A stretch of DNA of 45,339 nt from a virus. The first letter of the stretch is position 1; the number at the start of each line of letters is the position of its first letter. This document shows positions 7,830 to 16,363 of this stretch, one piece after another. The DNA lies in the IMG/VR virus record IMGVR_UViG_3300046010_012574, positions 1 to 45,339 of that record; one strand, given 5' to 3'. A program made the position numbers and the translations under genes. The notes under the pieces were generated by a model, which was not told the DNA's origin, searched no databases, and saw only the letters and a list, made by a program, of their open reading frames with translations.

Positions 7830-8995
7830 TAATCTAACCAGCAGTTATATTCTGCTGTTACTATACCTTTCTCGGGATGTACGAATATTAATGATTGCGA
7901 TGGTCTTCCAGCAGCAGCTAATGTTTCGGCAGCATATGTATTAACAGATTCCGGACTGCCTGCTATTCTTAACTGAACTGTATTGAAGGTCATCTTTGTC
8001 GGAGTATGGAAGTGACCGATAAAGATATCATCAAAATCTTCCCCTATAGCTCCAATCTTCCATCCATAAGCTTTCTTTTGGAAAGCATAGAAGGATGAAA
8101 GACTTCCAAACTGGTCTCCATGACAAAGCATTGCTTTGTATTGACCAATTTTATCCACAGCATACCAATGGCGTTCACCTCTGCCATCTGGGATAACAAA
8201 CTTGACTCTTGGTTCTTTTTCAAACATTAGCTGAGTTATACGATAAAGCATTCTATCACCATTGGTTTCTGGATCATGATCTCTTCTTGCCCTGCCACCT
8301 ATGGAGCCATGATTACCAATAACACCAACAAAAGTTACTTTTTCAAAGTTCTCAAGCATCATGTTAATAAAATTTTTCATAATTCTTGGACCATCAACAG
8401 TAATTTGACGATACAATCCGCCATCTACCAAGAAAGACTGACCGGGGAAAATAAGCTCACCCTCAATTATGTCACCAAGAGCCCATATTCTAACCTCCCT
8501 TACTGGATGGTCTTTTCTTTGTATGTTAGTTAAATTAATAACCTTCTCTGCGTATTTATAAATTCTCTCTTCGCATACACTTGAGTTATAGTCGGGAGTC
8601 ACTTTTGATAACTGCCAGTCTGACAGTATAGCAACTGCGACCTCTTCTGCACCTTTTCTTCTATCCACCTTTGGCTTAGGGACAGGCTTGCTTTTTGTTG
8701 ATGCGATGTCTTCTCTAACTGCTTGATATACAGCAGAAACTAAATCATCACTTTTACTCTTTAACTTATTGTATTCTTGCAACAATCTAGTGTAGGCGAC
8801 TTTTACCTCCGCCTCTGATTCTGGCTTTTTTCCAGATACTGGATCTACCGGCACTTCAAATAATCCTTTCTCTCTTCGGAACTTACAAAGACCACCAATG
8901 TCAATTGACTTTCGGCAATCTTTATCAGCGTATTTATGATTGGCAGATTTGGGCTCAAATTCTTGATTGCAGCCCTTAGCTTCGCAAATTTTCAT
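7829..8995 (-). CDS. Calcineurin-like metallophosphoesterase with N-terminal zinc finger
   Basis: A 388-residue two-metal phosphoesterase, possibly a nuclease acting in phage DNA metabolism. The N-terminus has a C4-C9-H20-C27 putative zinc finger (ends DKDCRKS), then a charged linker. The phosphoesterase core carries the family motifs in order: SDWQ (D126), GDIIEGE (174-180), GNHG (227-230), CHGDQ (291-295) and GHFH (327-330). The SDWQ variant resembles SbcD/Mre11-like or phage exonuclease phosphoesterases, but no partner SbcC/Rad50 gene is seen. It starts at ATG 8995 without a ribosome site; a TATAAT lies 7 bases upstream (see promoter at 9003-9008). Confidence 0.88.
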   Translation of the reverse strand: MKICEAKGCNQEFEPKSANHKYADKDCRKSIDIGGLCKFRREKGLFEVPVDPVSGKKPESEAEVKVAYTRLLQEYNKLKSKSDDLVSAVYQAVREDIASTKSKPVPKPKVDRRKGAEEVAVAILSDWQLSKVTPDYNSSVCEERIYKYAEKVINLTNIQRKDHPVREVRIWALGDIIEGELIFPGQSFLVDGGLYRQITVDGPRIMKNFINMMLENFEKVTFVGVIGNHGSIGGRARRDHDPETNGDRMLYRITQLMFEKEPRVKFVIPDGRGERHWYAVDKIGQYKAMLCHGDQFGSLSSFYAFQKKAYGWKIGAIGEDFDDIFIGHFHTPTKMTFNTVQLRIAGSPESVNTYAAETLAAAGRPSQSLIFVHPEKGIVTAEYNCWLD

Positions 8996-9002
8996 AAGGT
9001 CA

Positions 9003-9008
9003 ATTATA
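9003..9008 (-). promoter_or_regulatory. Candidate leaderless promoter (-10) for the metallophosphoesterase gene
   Basis: A perfect TATAAT lies 7 bases before the ATG at 8995, so transcription would begin at or next to the start codon. There is no Shine-Dalgarno sequence. No good -35 hexamer is seen. It overlaps the stop codon of the HNH gene, so it would re-start transcription into the replication and regulation module. Confidence 0.4.
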
Positions 9009-9471
9009 CACTATTTTCTGGCGACTCCGGATTAGCCGAAACATTCTTTGGATTTATTTTAGACTTCTCTCTTTTTTCATCATTTTTACGACGCATCGTT
9101 TGCCTCATTTTTGCTCTATGCTGCTCAGATGGCTTTCTTCCCTCTCTATGAATAGCGCTGTGTTCAGAAACTGTACACAGATATAAATTTTCTACACGAT
9201 TATCAGTTTTAATTTCATTTATATGATGAACTGTCTCCCACGGCTCAAGATATCTACTTAAATATGTTTCAAACACAAGACGATGCTCATACACATAGCC
9301 TTTAATATTATACTTGTGTTCTGGATTTAATATCCTAACATACCCTTTATCATCTATATATTTTCCACCACCATAGTTAGGGTTGTTTTCACCATGAACA
9401 GTTTTAGCTGTCCATTCTATATCTTTTCTTCTTGAAGCTAAAAGAGCATCATCAGACACTTGCACCAACAT
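9004..9471 (-). CDS. HNH homing-type endonuclease
   Basis: A 155-residue HNH nuclease of the kind that spreads as a free-standing homing gene in phages. The core is at residues 59-110: YVYEHRLVFE, then VHHINEIKTDNRVENLYL (H82-H83, N91, N95) and SEHSAIHRE (H104), giving the beta-beta-alpha metal site. The C-terminal part (KPSEQHRAKMRQTM, 113-126) resembles a NUMOD3-type DNA-binding helix. The start overlaps the end of the virion-protein gene by 20 bases, out of frame. It probably nicks or cuts a specific site in related phages; its integration site cannot be inferred from this window. Confidence 0.88.
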   Translation of the reverse strand: MLVQVSDDALLASRRKDIEWTAKTVHGENNPNYGGGKYIDDKGYVRILNPEHKYNIKGYVYEHRLVFETYLSRYLEPWETVHHINEIKTDNRVENLYLCTVSEHSAIHREGRKPSEQHRAKMRQTMRRKNDEKREKSKINPKNVSANPESPENSV

Positions 9472-10114
9472 CTTCCACTATTAGCTGCAATCTTTCTGTA
9501 GCGCTGGGGTTAACTGAAATTGTGGGAGCATTTGTCAATCCCGATGTGCCGCCGACTCTTGCTACGGCAGCAGAGAATGAGTTTGCCGTTAATCCACCAC
9601 CACTCTCTAAATACACAGAATATGTTCCTGCACCAACAGTTACAGTATCACTTGCCTTCATAGAAGATGTAACAGTGTTTGCATTTGCTGCTGTATTATA
9701 AAAGTCATAAGGTGGTATTGTAAAGTTCCATACCATCAGCGGAGCTGACGAGCCGTAGCCGGCAGACACCGCATTGTACACTTTAAGTTTCAGGATTGCA
9801 TCTTCAGCTCCTTTGCCTTGCACAGTGAAGCCAGGAAATACACATGTGATTTTATAAAATCTATTTTGATCAATAGTAACTCTTTGGTCTGAACCACCAC
9901 CTGGATTGGTCAGGGCTAAAATTTGAGTATCAGAACTACCAACATTAGCAACTACATTTCCAGAAGTTGTTTCAATAAATTCCAGAACACCTTGTGGCTT
10001 AGCATCATTGGCATCTCTAATTTGTTCCATGTTCATAGACATCTGCGCTAAGCGGTCTGAAGATATCGGCGTTCCGTCTGTCCATGAAACAAATATATAG
10101 TTCTCGTATGCCAT
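9452..10114 (-). CDS. Putative virion (minor tail or baseplate) protein
   Basis: A 220-residue protein starting MAYENYIFVSWTDGTPISSD. The N-terminus (TPISSDRLAQMSMNMEQIRDA) is typical of phage adsorption-apparatus proteins that pack against fibres. The remainder is Gly/Ser/Thr/Val-rich beta structure without Cys, consistent with a jelly-roll-like virion domain. No enzymatic motif is visible. There is no ribosome site; TATAAT lies 6 bases before the ATG. Virion role is inferred from composition and from proximity to the tail genes. Confidence 0.55.
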   Translation of the reverse strand: MAYENYIFVSWTDGTPISSDRLAQMSMNMEQIRDANDAKPQGVLEFIETTSGNVVANVGSSDTQILALTNPGGGSDQRVTIDQNRFYKITCVFPGFTVQGKGAEDAILKLKVYNAVSAGYGSSAPLMVWNFTIPPYDFYNTAANANTVTSSMKASDTVTVGAGTYSVYLESGGGLTANSFSAAVARVGGTSGLTNAPTISVNPSATERLQLIVEDVGASV

Positions 10115-10120
10115 TTATCT

Positions 10121-10126
10121 ATTATA
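10121..10126 (-). promoter_or_regulatory. Candidate leaderless promoter (-10) for the 220-residue virion gene
   Basis: TATAAT lies 6 bases before the ATG at 10114, in a 48-base gap that follows the stop codon of the oxygenase gene. The ATG has no Shine-Dalgarno sequence, so the expected transcription start coincides with the start codon. No convincing -35 element is present. Confidence 0.45.
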
Positions 10127-10162
10127 CATCATTTTCGCTAAATATACGATGGGAATAGAATT

Positions 10163-10762
10163 TTACTGGAGAACATACTTGTACCAATTTACAGCTGCAT
10201 ATCTGACTCCATTTGTTACTGGCTCAACTCTATGCATATATGGAAATGCCGACGAGAAGATTATGCAATCCCCTTTTTTTGGCTTATATTTGATATCAAA
10301 ATATCTAAAGCATATCTCCCCGCCATCATAATCATCATTAAAATATGCAGTAGCAGAAACAGTTCTTGGATGAGATGCAGAATCATCATTGTGATCTTTA
10401 AAAAAATCCCCAGCCTCATATCTTAAAAAGATAATATCATGATTTTTGGCAACCTTACTAACATTGTAATGCCTTGAAAATAATTGAATATTTTCCCAAA
10501 CTGCATTTTCAACTTCAGCAGACAATTTTTTTATTGGATCATCATCATGACATTCAGAAAAACTACTCGTTGAAAAAAGTTTACACCTTCTATGGTCTAA
10601 ATTTACTACTGAATGATAATCCCCACCGTCATTATGGACAACTCTTCCATATCCCAAAAATGGCTCACCATGTGTTTTAAAAATTTCGCACCACTCATAA
10701 ACTTTTTCCATTGGCATCTGATATACGGAGATGCCAGGTGCAAGATGAATTGGATTCACCAT
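10163..10762 (-). CDS. 2-oxoglutarate/Fe(II) dioxygenase, prolyl-4-hydroxylase type (copy 1)
   Basis: Uses O2, 2-oxoglutarate and Fe(II) to hydroxylate a substrate, probably a protein side chain. The double-stranded beta-helix core shows the iron triad H124-x-D126 and H177 (YMHRVEPVTNG), with R187 placed to bind 2-oxoglutarate. The AYFNDDYDGGEICF segment is the strand signature shared with the five copies at 40953-45098. The start was set at ATG 10762 (199 residues), which overlaps the zinc-ribbon stop as ATGGTGA and follows GGGA; a longer frame reaches 10822 but runs inside the upstream gene. It is isolated from the main oxygenase cluster by about 30 kb. Confidence 0.88.
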   Translation of the reverse strand: MVNPIHLAPGISVYQMPMEKVYEWCEIFKTHGEPFLGYGRVVHNDGGDYHSVVNLDHRRCKLFSTSSFSECHDDDPIKKLSAEVENAVWENIQLFSRHYNVSKVAKNHDIIFLRYEAGDFFKDHNDDSASHPRTVSATAYFNDDYDGGEICFRYFDIKYKPKKGDCIIFSSAFPYMHRVEPVTNGVRYAAVNWYKYVLQ

Positions 10763-10983
10763 TTTCCCAGAGGGCATGAAGCAACCTGCAATTTTGTTTT
10801 CATGGTCATTACACAACCACACTTTTTACATTGCTTAGTAAGATTAATCAATTCATCACAAGAGCTACATATTTCATATCTATATGATGAAACAGAATCT
10901 TCAGCATAATTTGATTGATTAAGCAAATGCCACGGTTTAGCATCCCCTACCTTTTCTTTAAACTCCTGCCAAGCACTTTTCAT
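10756..10983 (-). CDS. Small zinc-ribbon protein
   Basis: 75 residues with C39-C42 and C52-C55 (CSSC and CKKC), plus C57 and C70, giving a four-cysteine zinc ribbon. The tail MKTKLQVASCPLGKW is a pattern that, from memory, recurs in small phage proteins, often near 2OG-Fe(II) oxygenases. Function is unknown; a substrate- or partner-binding role for the overlapping oxygenase is a reasonable guess. It overlaps the previous gene by ATGA and the oxygenase gene by 7 bases. Confidence 0.75.
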   Translation of the reverse strand: MKSAWQEFKEKVGDAKPWHLLNQSNYAEDSVSSYRYEICSSCDELINLTKQCKKCGCVMTMKTKLQVASCPLGKW

Positions 10984-11180
10984 TGGGGTTGACTAAATTG
11001 GACCCCATCCCAAGTCCACCCAGGAACAACTTCTGGCTGATTTGTTACCTCAATAACTGTTGGCGAACTTAATAATCCTGCAGCCCACCCCTGTGACTTT
11101 TGCCCTTGTGATTCGTCATCAAATTGTAATTGCATAAAAGCATCTCCTTCTACAATAAAAATAAATCTTCTAATTGCCAC
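10980..11180 (-). CDS. Hypothetical 66-residue protein, possible tail-associated
   Basis: A short acidic protein ending PGWTWDGVQFSQPQ. The GWTWDG motif resembles short accessory proteins found next to phage tail-fibre genes, but no function is established. It starts at GTG 11180 with a good GGAG ribosome site 7 bases upstream and overlaps the zinc-ribbon gene by 4 bases. It is the first gene after the tail fibre gene, behind a candidate promoter. Confidence 0.65.
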   Translation of the reverse strand: MAIRRFIFIVEGDAFMQLQFDDESQGQKSQGWAAGLLSSPTVIEVTNQPEVVPGWTWDGVQFSQPQ

Positions 11181-11200
11181 GACAATCTCCTTTTTTAATA

Positions 11201-11209
11201 ATTATAACA
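11201..11209 (-). promoter_or_regulatory. Candidate extended -10 promoter before the accessory patch
   Basis: The 36-base gap after the fibre stop codon contains TGTTATAAT, an extended -10 element (TG, one base, TATAAT), about 20 bases before the GTG at 11180 and just upstream of its GGAG ribosome site. No clear -35 is visible. It would give the genes at 11180-10163 their own transcript. Confidence 0.4.
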
Positions 11210-11216
11210 CAACCAT

Positions 11217-12347
11217 TTAACCAATACAGATATTATCCGCAATGCAAGTAAAACCTGGAGGACAGACGGGATCACAGACTGGTCCTGGTGGCGGTGGCTC
11301 TGCACCAACAACTACTGTACCTACTACAACGACTCCAACGACCACTGCTGGCGGTTCTGGCTCTGGCTCTGGTGGGGTGTCAGCACAGTTAGATATGCAA
11401 TAATAATCGCCATTAATAACTGCGTAAAGCTGTGTGTTTGCTTGATCCCAATAAAATTCAAAGTACTCAGACCCATGAGAATATTGAATCCCATAACTTT
11501 TTATAATGGTTGAGCTCACAACTGCGTTGTTTGCTAATCCGTCTTTAAGGATTATTCCTAATTCACTATTGATCATATAGCTGTCATAAGCATATTGAGC
11601 ATTTGCATCATACGGACCTTCAATAAGAACTCCAGCCATGCCAGCGGAATTATACAGGGCGGTATTAAACTCACCAAGCTCCATCGCCCCAGCAAAACTA
11701 CCGCCAGTTCTTAGATTATCACCATTGATTTCCCAGCCAGCAATTTGACCACTTGTAGCAAAAACAGTTCCAGTAAGGGATAGTGAATTACCATTATAGA
11801 ATAAAATGTTGTTTTCAGCGCCAACTGAGAATGTGCCATTAGATGTCCAATAGTTTAAATTATTAATATAAAGACTGTCGGCTTGAATTGAACCCCTGAT
11901 TGCAGTACTATCAAACACAGCATCTCCAGACCAAGTGATTGCCCAGCCAGCAGTGCCATCAGCTGTTATAACACCATTAGCGGCAATTGTGCCATCAAAA
12001 TTGCTACTTCTAATAATATTGTTTATAAGAGCAACATTTGCTGACAATTCATTTGCAGTAACAGACCCGGCTGCAATATGAACAGATTGAACAGAGTTTG
12101 GTAATAATCTAACCCCAGACGGACCAAGCACATCGTTTATTACTATATTAGATACTACTGTTTTTAAATTATCAAAATTTCTTTGTTGCCTTAATTGTCT
12201 AGCATTGGAACCTGTTTTGCCAACCGTAAAATCATAAATAGAATATTGTTCTGTATCTATAAGCGAGGATGAAACACCATCATGATCGTGACCACCTTCA
12301 AAAAAGACTATTGAGTTTTCTGATATAGCGCTGCTCGATCTACGCAT
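11217..12347 (-). CDS. Tail fibre / minor tail protein with Pro-Val linker and Cys-rich tip
   Basis: 376 residues. The N-terminus has GGHDHDGVSSSLIDTEQYSI, a pattern typical of phage minor tail proteins that attach to the tail tip. The middle is Ser/Asn/Gly-rich beta structure (SGQIAGWEINGDNLRTGG and similar), as in receptor-binding fibres. The C-terminus is a low-complexity linker (PPEPEPEPP, then Val-Gly repeats, then PPPPG) followed by a small disulfide- or metal-type module with C-P-V-C-P-P-G-F-T-C spacing. It is joined to the hub gene by TAATG. The linker DNA is unusual; see findings. Likely role: host-surface recognition. Confidence 0.75.
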   Translation of the reverse strand: MRRSSSAISENSIVFFEGGHDHDGVSSSLIDTEQYSIYDFTVGKTGSNARQLRQQRNFDNLKTVVSNIVINDVLGPSGVRLLPNSVQSVHIAAGSVTANELSANVALINNIIRSSNFDGTIAANGVITADGTAGWAITWSGDAVFDSTAIRGSIQADSLYINNLNYWTSNGTFSVGAENNILFYNGNSLSLTGTVFATSGQIAGWEINGDNLRTGGSFAGAMELGEFNTALYNSAGMAGVLIEGPYDANAQYAYDSYMINSELGIILKDGLANNAVVSSTIIKSYGIQYSHGSEYFEFYWDQANTQLYAVINGDYYCISNCADTPPEPEPEPPAVVVGVVVVGTVVVGAEPPPPGPVCDPVCPPGFTCIADNICIG

Positions 12348-15300
12348 TAGATTACCTTTCTCAAAACAACAGATTGAGACAAGCTCTTATCATATGAAAA
12401 CTCAGAACTTATCAGCCAATAGTCACCATTAATTATATCAAAAGAATCCATAGTTGATATTCTTATTCTATCACCTAATTGAAGTTTTGGAATTGTTAAT
12501 ATATTTAAATTAAGAATAGGAACGGGGTCACTCATTTTATTTATTATAAAATTAGCAAGCCGTGTAGCATGATCTAAATTGGTTATAAATTGATTTTCTA
12601 TAATTATTTCCTTAAGACCATACCTTCTTATATTATCATCTAATGTAACTTTTTGCTCTTTAACATCACCTTTATTATCTGTTATTATCACTGGTATTCC
12701 TGCAATGGAAGTAAAATGCTTTTCCCCATTCAACGGATTTTCACCTTCTAGATAAACGATATCTCCAGCAACATTATTATTTGACGCTGCGATAATTAAT
12801 ACGGCACCATATGGGCTTGGATTGTATTTAACTAACTCCAACCTCGCCGGCTTTACGGTGGTTATATTTGTAATCAATGGCTGTTCAATCATATAAGCCG
12901 GTGATTTATCAAAGTTTAATCTATCATAAACCTTTACTTCTCTAACAATTGTATTTGTATTATGTGAAGCCGCAACTGTATCAAATTGTGCTCTTTCTAG
13001 TGAGAGAAAAGAATTGCTTGTTGTGTTACCATATTTAACAATTTCATTATCAATCATAATGTAACCAGTTTTTGGAAAAAATGGATCATTCGTTGAAGTA
13101 ACATTCATGCTTAAATCAGAATTGCTCATTGAGCTTGTCAAACTTACAACAGCAAGGCTTGTTGGATCTTCAGCTCTCCACAAACCTTGTTTACTAATTA
13201 TGTTATTTGTAACACCTTGTGTCTTTACTGTAACTTTATTTGTTTGTAATTGAACATTATAACTTGCATCAAGTATATTTGACGAATCAGATAATGTATA
13301 TTGAACATTTGCATGCTGAGCAATTGAGGACTCAAAAAATCTATTAAAATGCTCATATCTTGCCTTATTAAATTCATCAAAATAAAGTCTGCCAAAATCA
13401 GCCAAACTTATTTCATCTATCACTTGAGTTATAGATTGGTCATTGCCATATATAAAAGGCATAACTTGAATTGGTTGCATTTGCGTTTGAACATAACTAT
13501 CTTTAACCATCTCATCATCAAATTTTATATTTGAAATTGCAAACTCATCTATATAAAAAGATCTAATTGTAATTGGAGCATTTTCTATAGCAAAGTTAAT
13601 TTCTGTTTCTGCTGTAAAGGAAGCACCTCTGCCGCCAATAGTGATATCTTTATTAGAAAATGGAACAAGTGTTCCAGTTGTTGTAACAGTATTTTTTAAA
13701 TCACCATTGATAAAATACTTAAGAGTATTATCTGAATATGTAGCTGTTATTAAACTAAAACTGTTATTTGATAGTGCAATATTTGATGATACTGTTTGCA
13801 CACCATTTGAAGTAACCATTTTAAAACCATTAGATGAAGAGTTTGAATAAAATTCAAAACCATTAGATGGAGAGGAATTGTTAAAACAACTTATATATTC
13901 ACCATTTGCAGAGAATGCACCATTGTGCATTTTTGCATAAATCTCAATAGTAAAATCTCCAGTATATGAAATACTATTAGAATTAAAAATATCAAATGAT
14001 TGATGATAAGGAATTCTTATATAAGCATTTGATTCAAGCAATACAGATCGACTATCCAGATCAGAAACAATACCAGATTGTTCTGATATTTTAACGTTAG
14101 CTAATAAAATACCGTTATTTTGCCGACCGGATCTCTCTATGACATTTACATTAGCAGTTGGTGTCCAGCTATTAGCAGAGAATGTTAGATATGAATCTGA
14201 AGTTCTATTCCCATAACTATCATTAGCAACCATTGTATAACATTCATGACTGTATACCCAATCTAAATATGAATCGTATTCTTTCTTAAGAAAAATCTTA
14301 AAAGGCTCATTTTGTATTTTATGCTCTGCAAAAAACTCTATCCTTAGAGAATAGACTTTACCTGCTGTTAAATCATATAAATCAGAAGAAAAAGATTCTG
14401 GTGTATTGGTGCCAGAATCAACAAATCTCCATTCATCTATAATTTTTACATCATTTAAATAAACCCTGATCCCGCCTTTATTTATGCCGGCTATTAATCG
14501 TTGATTTCCAGTATTTGATGGTATATAGTAACCATCAAAAACACCATTGAAAAAACTATCAACAGTGCTTCCATCATTAGCAATAAATTGACCCGACACC
14601 CAATTCACAGCTTTGCTCTCCCCTGATTGATCTGATATCTCTTTTGATGCCGTTACTTTTGATGGAGCAACTGATGTCCTTACATCCAGTGCTTTTTCAT
14701 ATGTAGAAAGGTATTTATCTAAAACATCTAATCTAATATCACGTGCATTACCACCCTCCGGGACTGCATACAATCTAGCCCTAAGTGATGAAGAAGCTGT
14801 TCGAGCATTATTTGATCTATCTACATTTTTTTCATTAAAATTGAGATGCATAACTGAATTGTTTTTTAAATAAAACTTATCAGGATTAATTAAATAATCT
14901 ATATCTTTTCTAGGAAAATTTGTCATTAATAGCAAGTGCTCTACAGCTTCCGCCACTGTTGTTTCTTGAAGCAAAAATCCTTTAGTTATCACTTTATCTT
15001 GACCAAACTTAGACCATCCAGTTAAATTTGCAGAAACAGTCATGCTGGAAGATGTAGCCTGCCATTCATCAATATAAAATGTTCCAAATGGAACATACTC
15101 AAATATATCGTATACGACAGATGCGCCAGTATTATGACTTCTTGCCTTTGTATCCCCGATACCTCTTGCTATTGCAGAAAAAGAATTACCAGAGCCCTTT
15201 CTTGCCAATACTTTTTCTTGATTGATATTTCCTGGATTGATGGTGATAACATAGTCATCTCCGGAACCCCCGGATGGGAAATCATTAATATTAAAGACAT

Positions 15301-16363
15301 TTATCGTGTTACTTACTGCTGTAATATTTGAAGATAATGATGTAATAATTTGATCACTATCGTATGACTCCCTCTCCCATCCTGCATACACAAAGCAGCG
15401 TAAATCTTTTTTCATATACTTTCCATATAGAGATGCTGAGTTAAACAAATTAAAATCTTTATTTGCGTTATCTAGTGTCAATGATGCAGTATTACTACCA
15501 CCACCGGCAATTGGCAAACTTGTTTCGTGCACATCACGAACTTTAGAAACATTAAAATTTATAATGTAATCAGTTATATCAACCCTATACATTGGAGCAA
15601 CTTCATTAACTCTTACATAATCATTTGGATTTTTTGTTGTATAAACTGTTAATAAAATTTTATTAATATTATCATTTGTAATTGATTCTAAATAATGATT
15701 AAAATAATATGAATCAATAGGAATCTCACCATCTTCATTGTAAACAAGAGTATTTGTATTATGATATGCTTTTATATTGTAAGCACAAATTTGACCATTA
15801 TATTCAGATGTTATAATTTTTATTAAATTTACTTTTCTTTCTTCAAACACATATGTCAGGACAACCGGAGATTGCAATTCGTAACCATTTAATGTTGCAT
15901 GAGTATTTGCTGTACTCTTAACTGACGACTCATATCCAAACTCGTAATGCTCATCTTTTGTTGTTGGCATACAATGCCATTGACCATTAGCAGTAATAAC
16001 ATTTCCATTTGTATCTTTAGCATCGCAAACAGCCCATGTAAATGACTGCCTTTCTATTCCGTTAACAGATTCATTTGGTGTAAAATAAAAATCTCTATTT
16101 CTTGATTTATTAAATAAAATTTCTTTATCCGATAAAGATCTGCCGGAAGCAAGTAGCCCAGCTGCATTATCTATTATATTTTGATTTGTTTTTGCAGAAT
16201 TGGTGTAGTTGCTTGATGCTATTCCCGTATTGCCGGATTTATTAATATGACGACTATCTAGCCAGTCTATTAAAATGAGAGGTTTTACTCTTTGTGATAT
16301 TGAAGATATAGCGTTATTGAAAGATGATGATATATCTACATCGTATCTACCTTTAGTAAGCAT
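12347..16363 (-). CDS. Large tail hub / tail-associated protein with PA14-like and LamG-like domains
   Basis: 1338 residues, the third gene after the tape measure, the usual place of the baseplate hub or tail-associated lysin. Segments near residues 240-480 (e.g. GWSKFGQDKVITKG) and the end (LQLGDRIRISTMDSFDIING) look like gp27-type hub structure. Inserted are a PA14-like sugar-binding domain (about 574-691; FDGYYIPSN, VYLNDVKIIDEW) and a LamG/concanavalin-like domain (about 791-911; FTIEIYAKMHNG, KYFINGD, ITIGGRG). These lectin-type insertions suggest carbohydrate binding at the cell surface. No peptidoglycan hydrolase motif was found. The gene begins directly after the stop of the previous gene and ends in TAATG. 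Very AT-rich. Confidence 0.8.
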   Translation of the reverse strand: MLTKGRYDVDISSSFNNAISSISQRVKPLILIDWLDSRHINKSGNTGIASSNYTNSAKTNQNIIDNAAGLLASGRSLSDKEILFNKSRNRDFYFTPNESVNGIERQSFTWAVCDAKDTNGNVITANGQWHCMPTTKDEHYEFGYESSVKSTANTHATLNGYELQSPVVLTYVFEERKVNLIKIITSEYNGQICAYNIKAYHNTNTLVYNEDGEIPIDSYYFNHYLESITNDNINKILLTVYTTKNPNDYVRVNEVAPMYRVDITDYIINFNVSKVRDVHETSLPIAGGGSNTASLTLDNANKDFNLFNSASLYGKYMKKDLRCFVYAGWERESYDSDQIITSLSSNITAVSNTINVFNINDFPSGGSGDDYVITINPGNINQEKVLARKGSGNSFSAIARGIGDTKARSHNTGASVVYDIFEYVPFGTFYIDEWQATSSSMTVSANLTGWSKFGQDKVITKGFLLQETTVAEAVEHLLLMTNFPRKDIDYLINPDKFYLKNNSVMHLNFNEKNVDRSNNARTASSSLRARLYAVPEGGNARDIRLDVLDKYLSTYEKALDVRTSVAPSKVTASKEISDQSGESKAVNWVSGQFIANDGSTVDSFFNGVFDGYYIPSNTGNQRLIAGINKGGIRVYLNDVKIIDEWRFVDSGTNTPESFSSDLYDLTAGKVYSLRIEFFAEHKIQNEPFKIFLKKEYDSYLDWVYSHECYTMVANDSYGNRTSDSYLTFSANSWTPTANVNVIERSGRQNNGILLANVKISEQSGIVSDLDSRSVLLESNAYIRIPYHQSFDIFNSNSISYTGDFTIEIYAKMHNGAFSANGEYISCFNNSSPSNGFEFYSNSSSNGFKMVTSNGVQTVSSNIALSNNSFSLITATYSDNTLKYFINGDLKNTVTTTGTLVPFSNKDITIGGRGASFTAETEINFAIENAPITIRSFYIDEFAISNIKFDDEMVKDSYVQTQMQPIQVMPFIYGNDQSITQVIDEISLADFGRLYFDEFNKARYEHFNRFFESSIAQHANVQYTLSDSSNILDASYNVQLQTNKVTVKTQGVTNNIISKQGLWRAEDPTSLAVVSLTSSMSNSDLSMNVTSTNDPFFPKTGYIMIDNEIVKYGNTTSNSFLSLERAQFDTVAASHNTNTIVREVKVYDRLNFDKSPAYMIEQPLITNITTVKPARLELVKYNPSPYGAVLIIAASNNNVAGDIVYLEGENPLNGEKHFTSIAGIPVIITDNKGDVKEQKVTLDDNIRRYGLKEIIIENQFITNLDHATRLANFIINKMSDPVPILNLNILTIPKLQLGDRIRISTMDSFDIINGDYWLISSEFSYDKSLSQSVVLRKVI

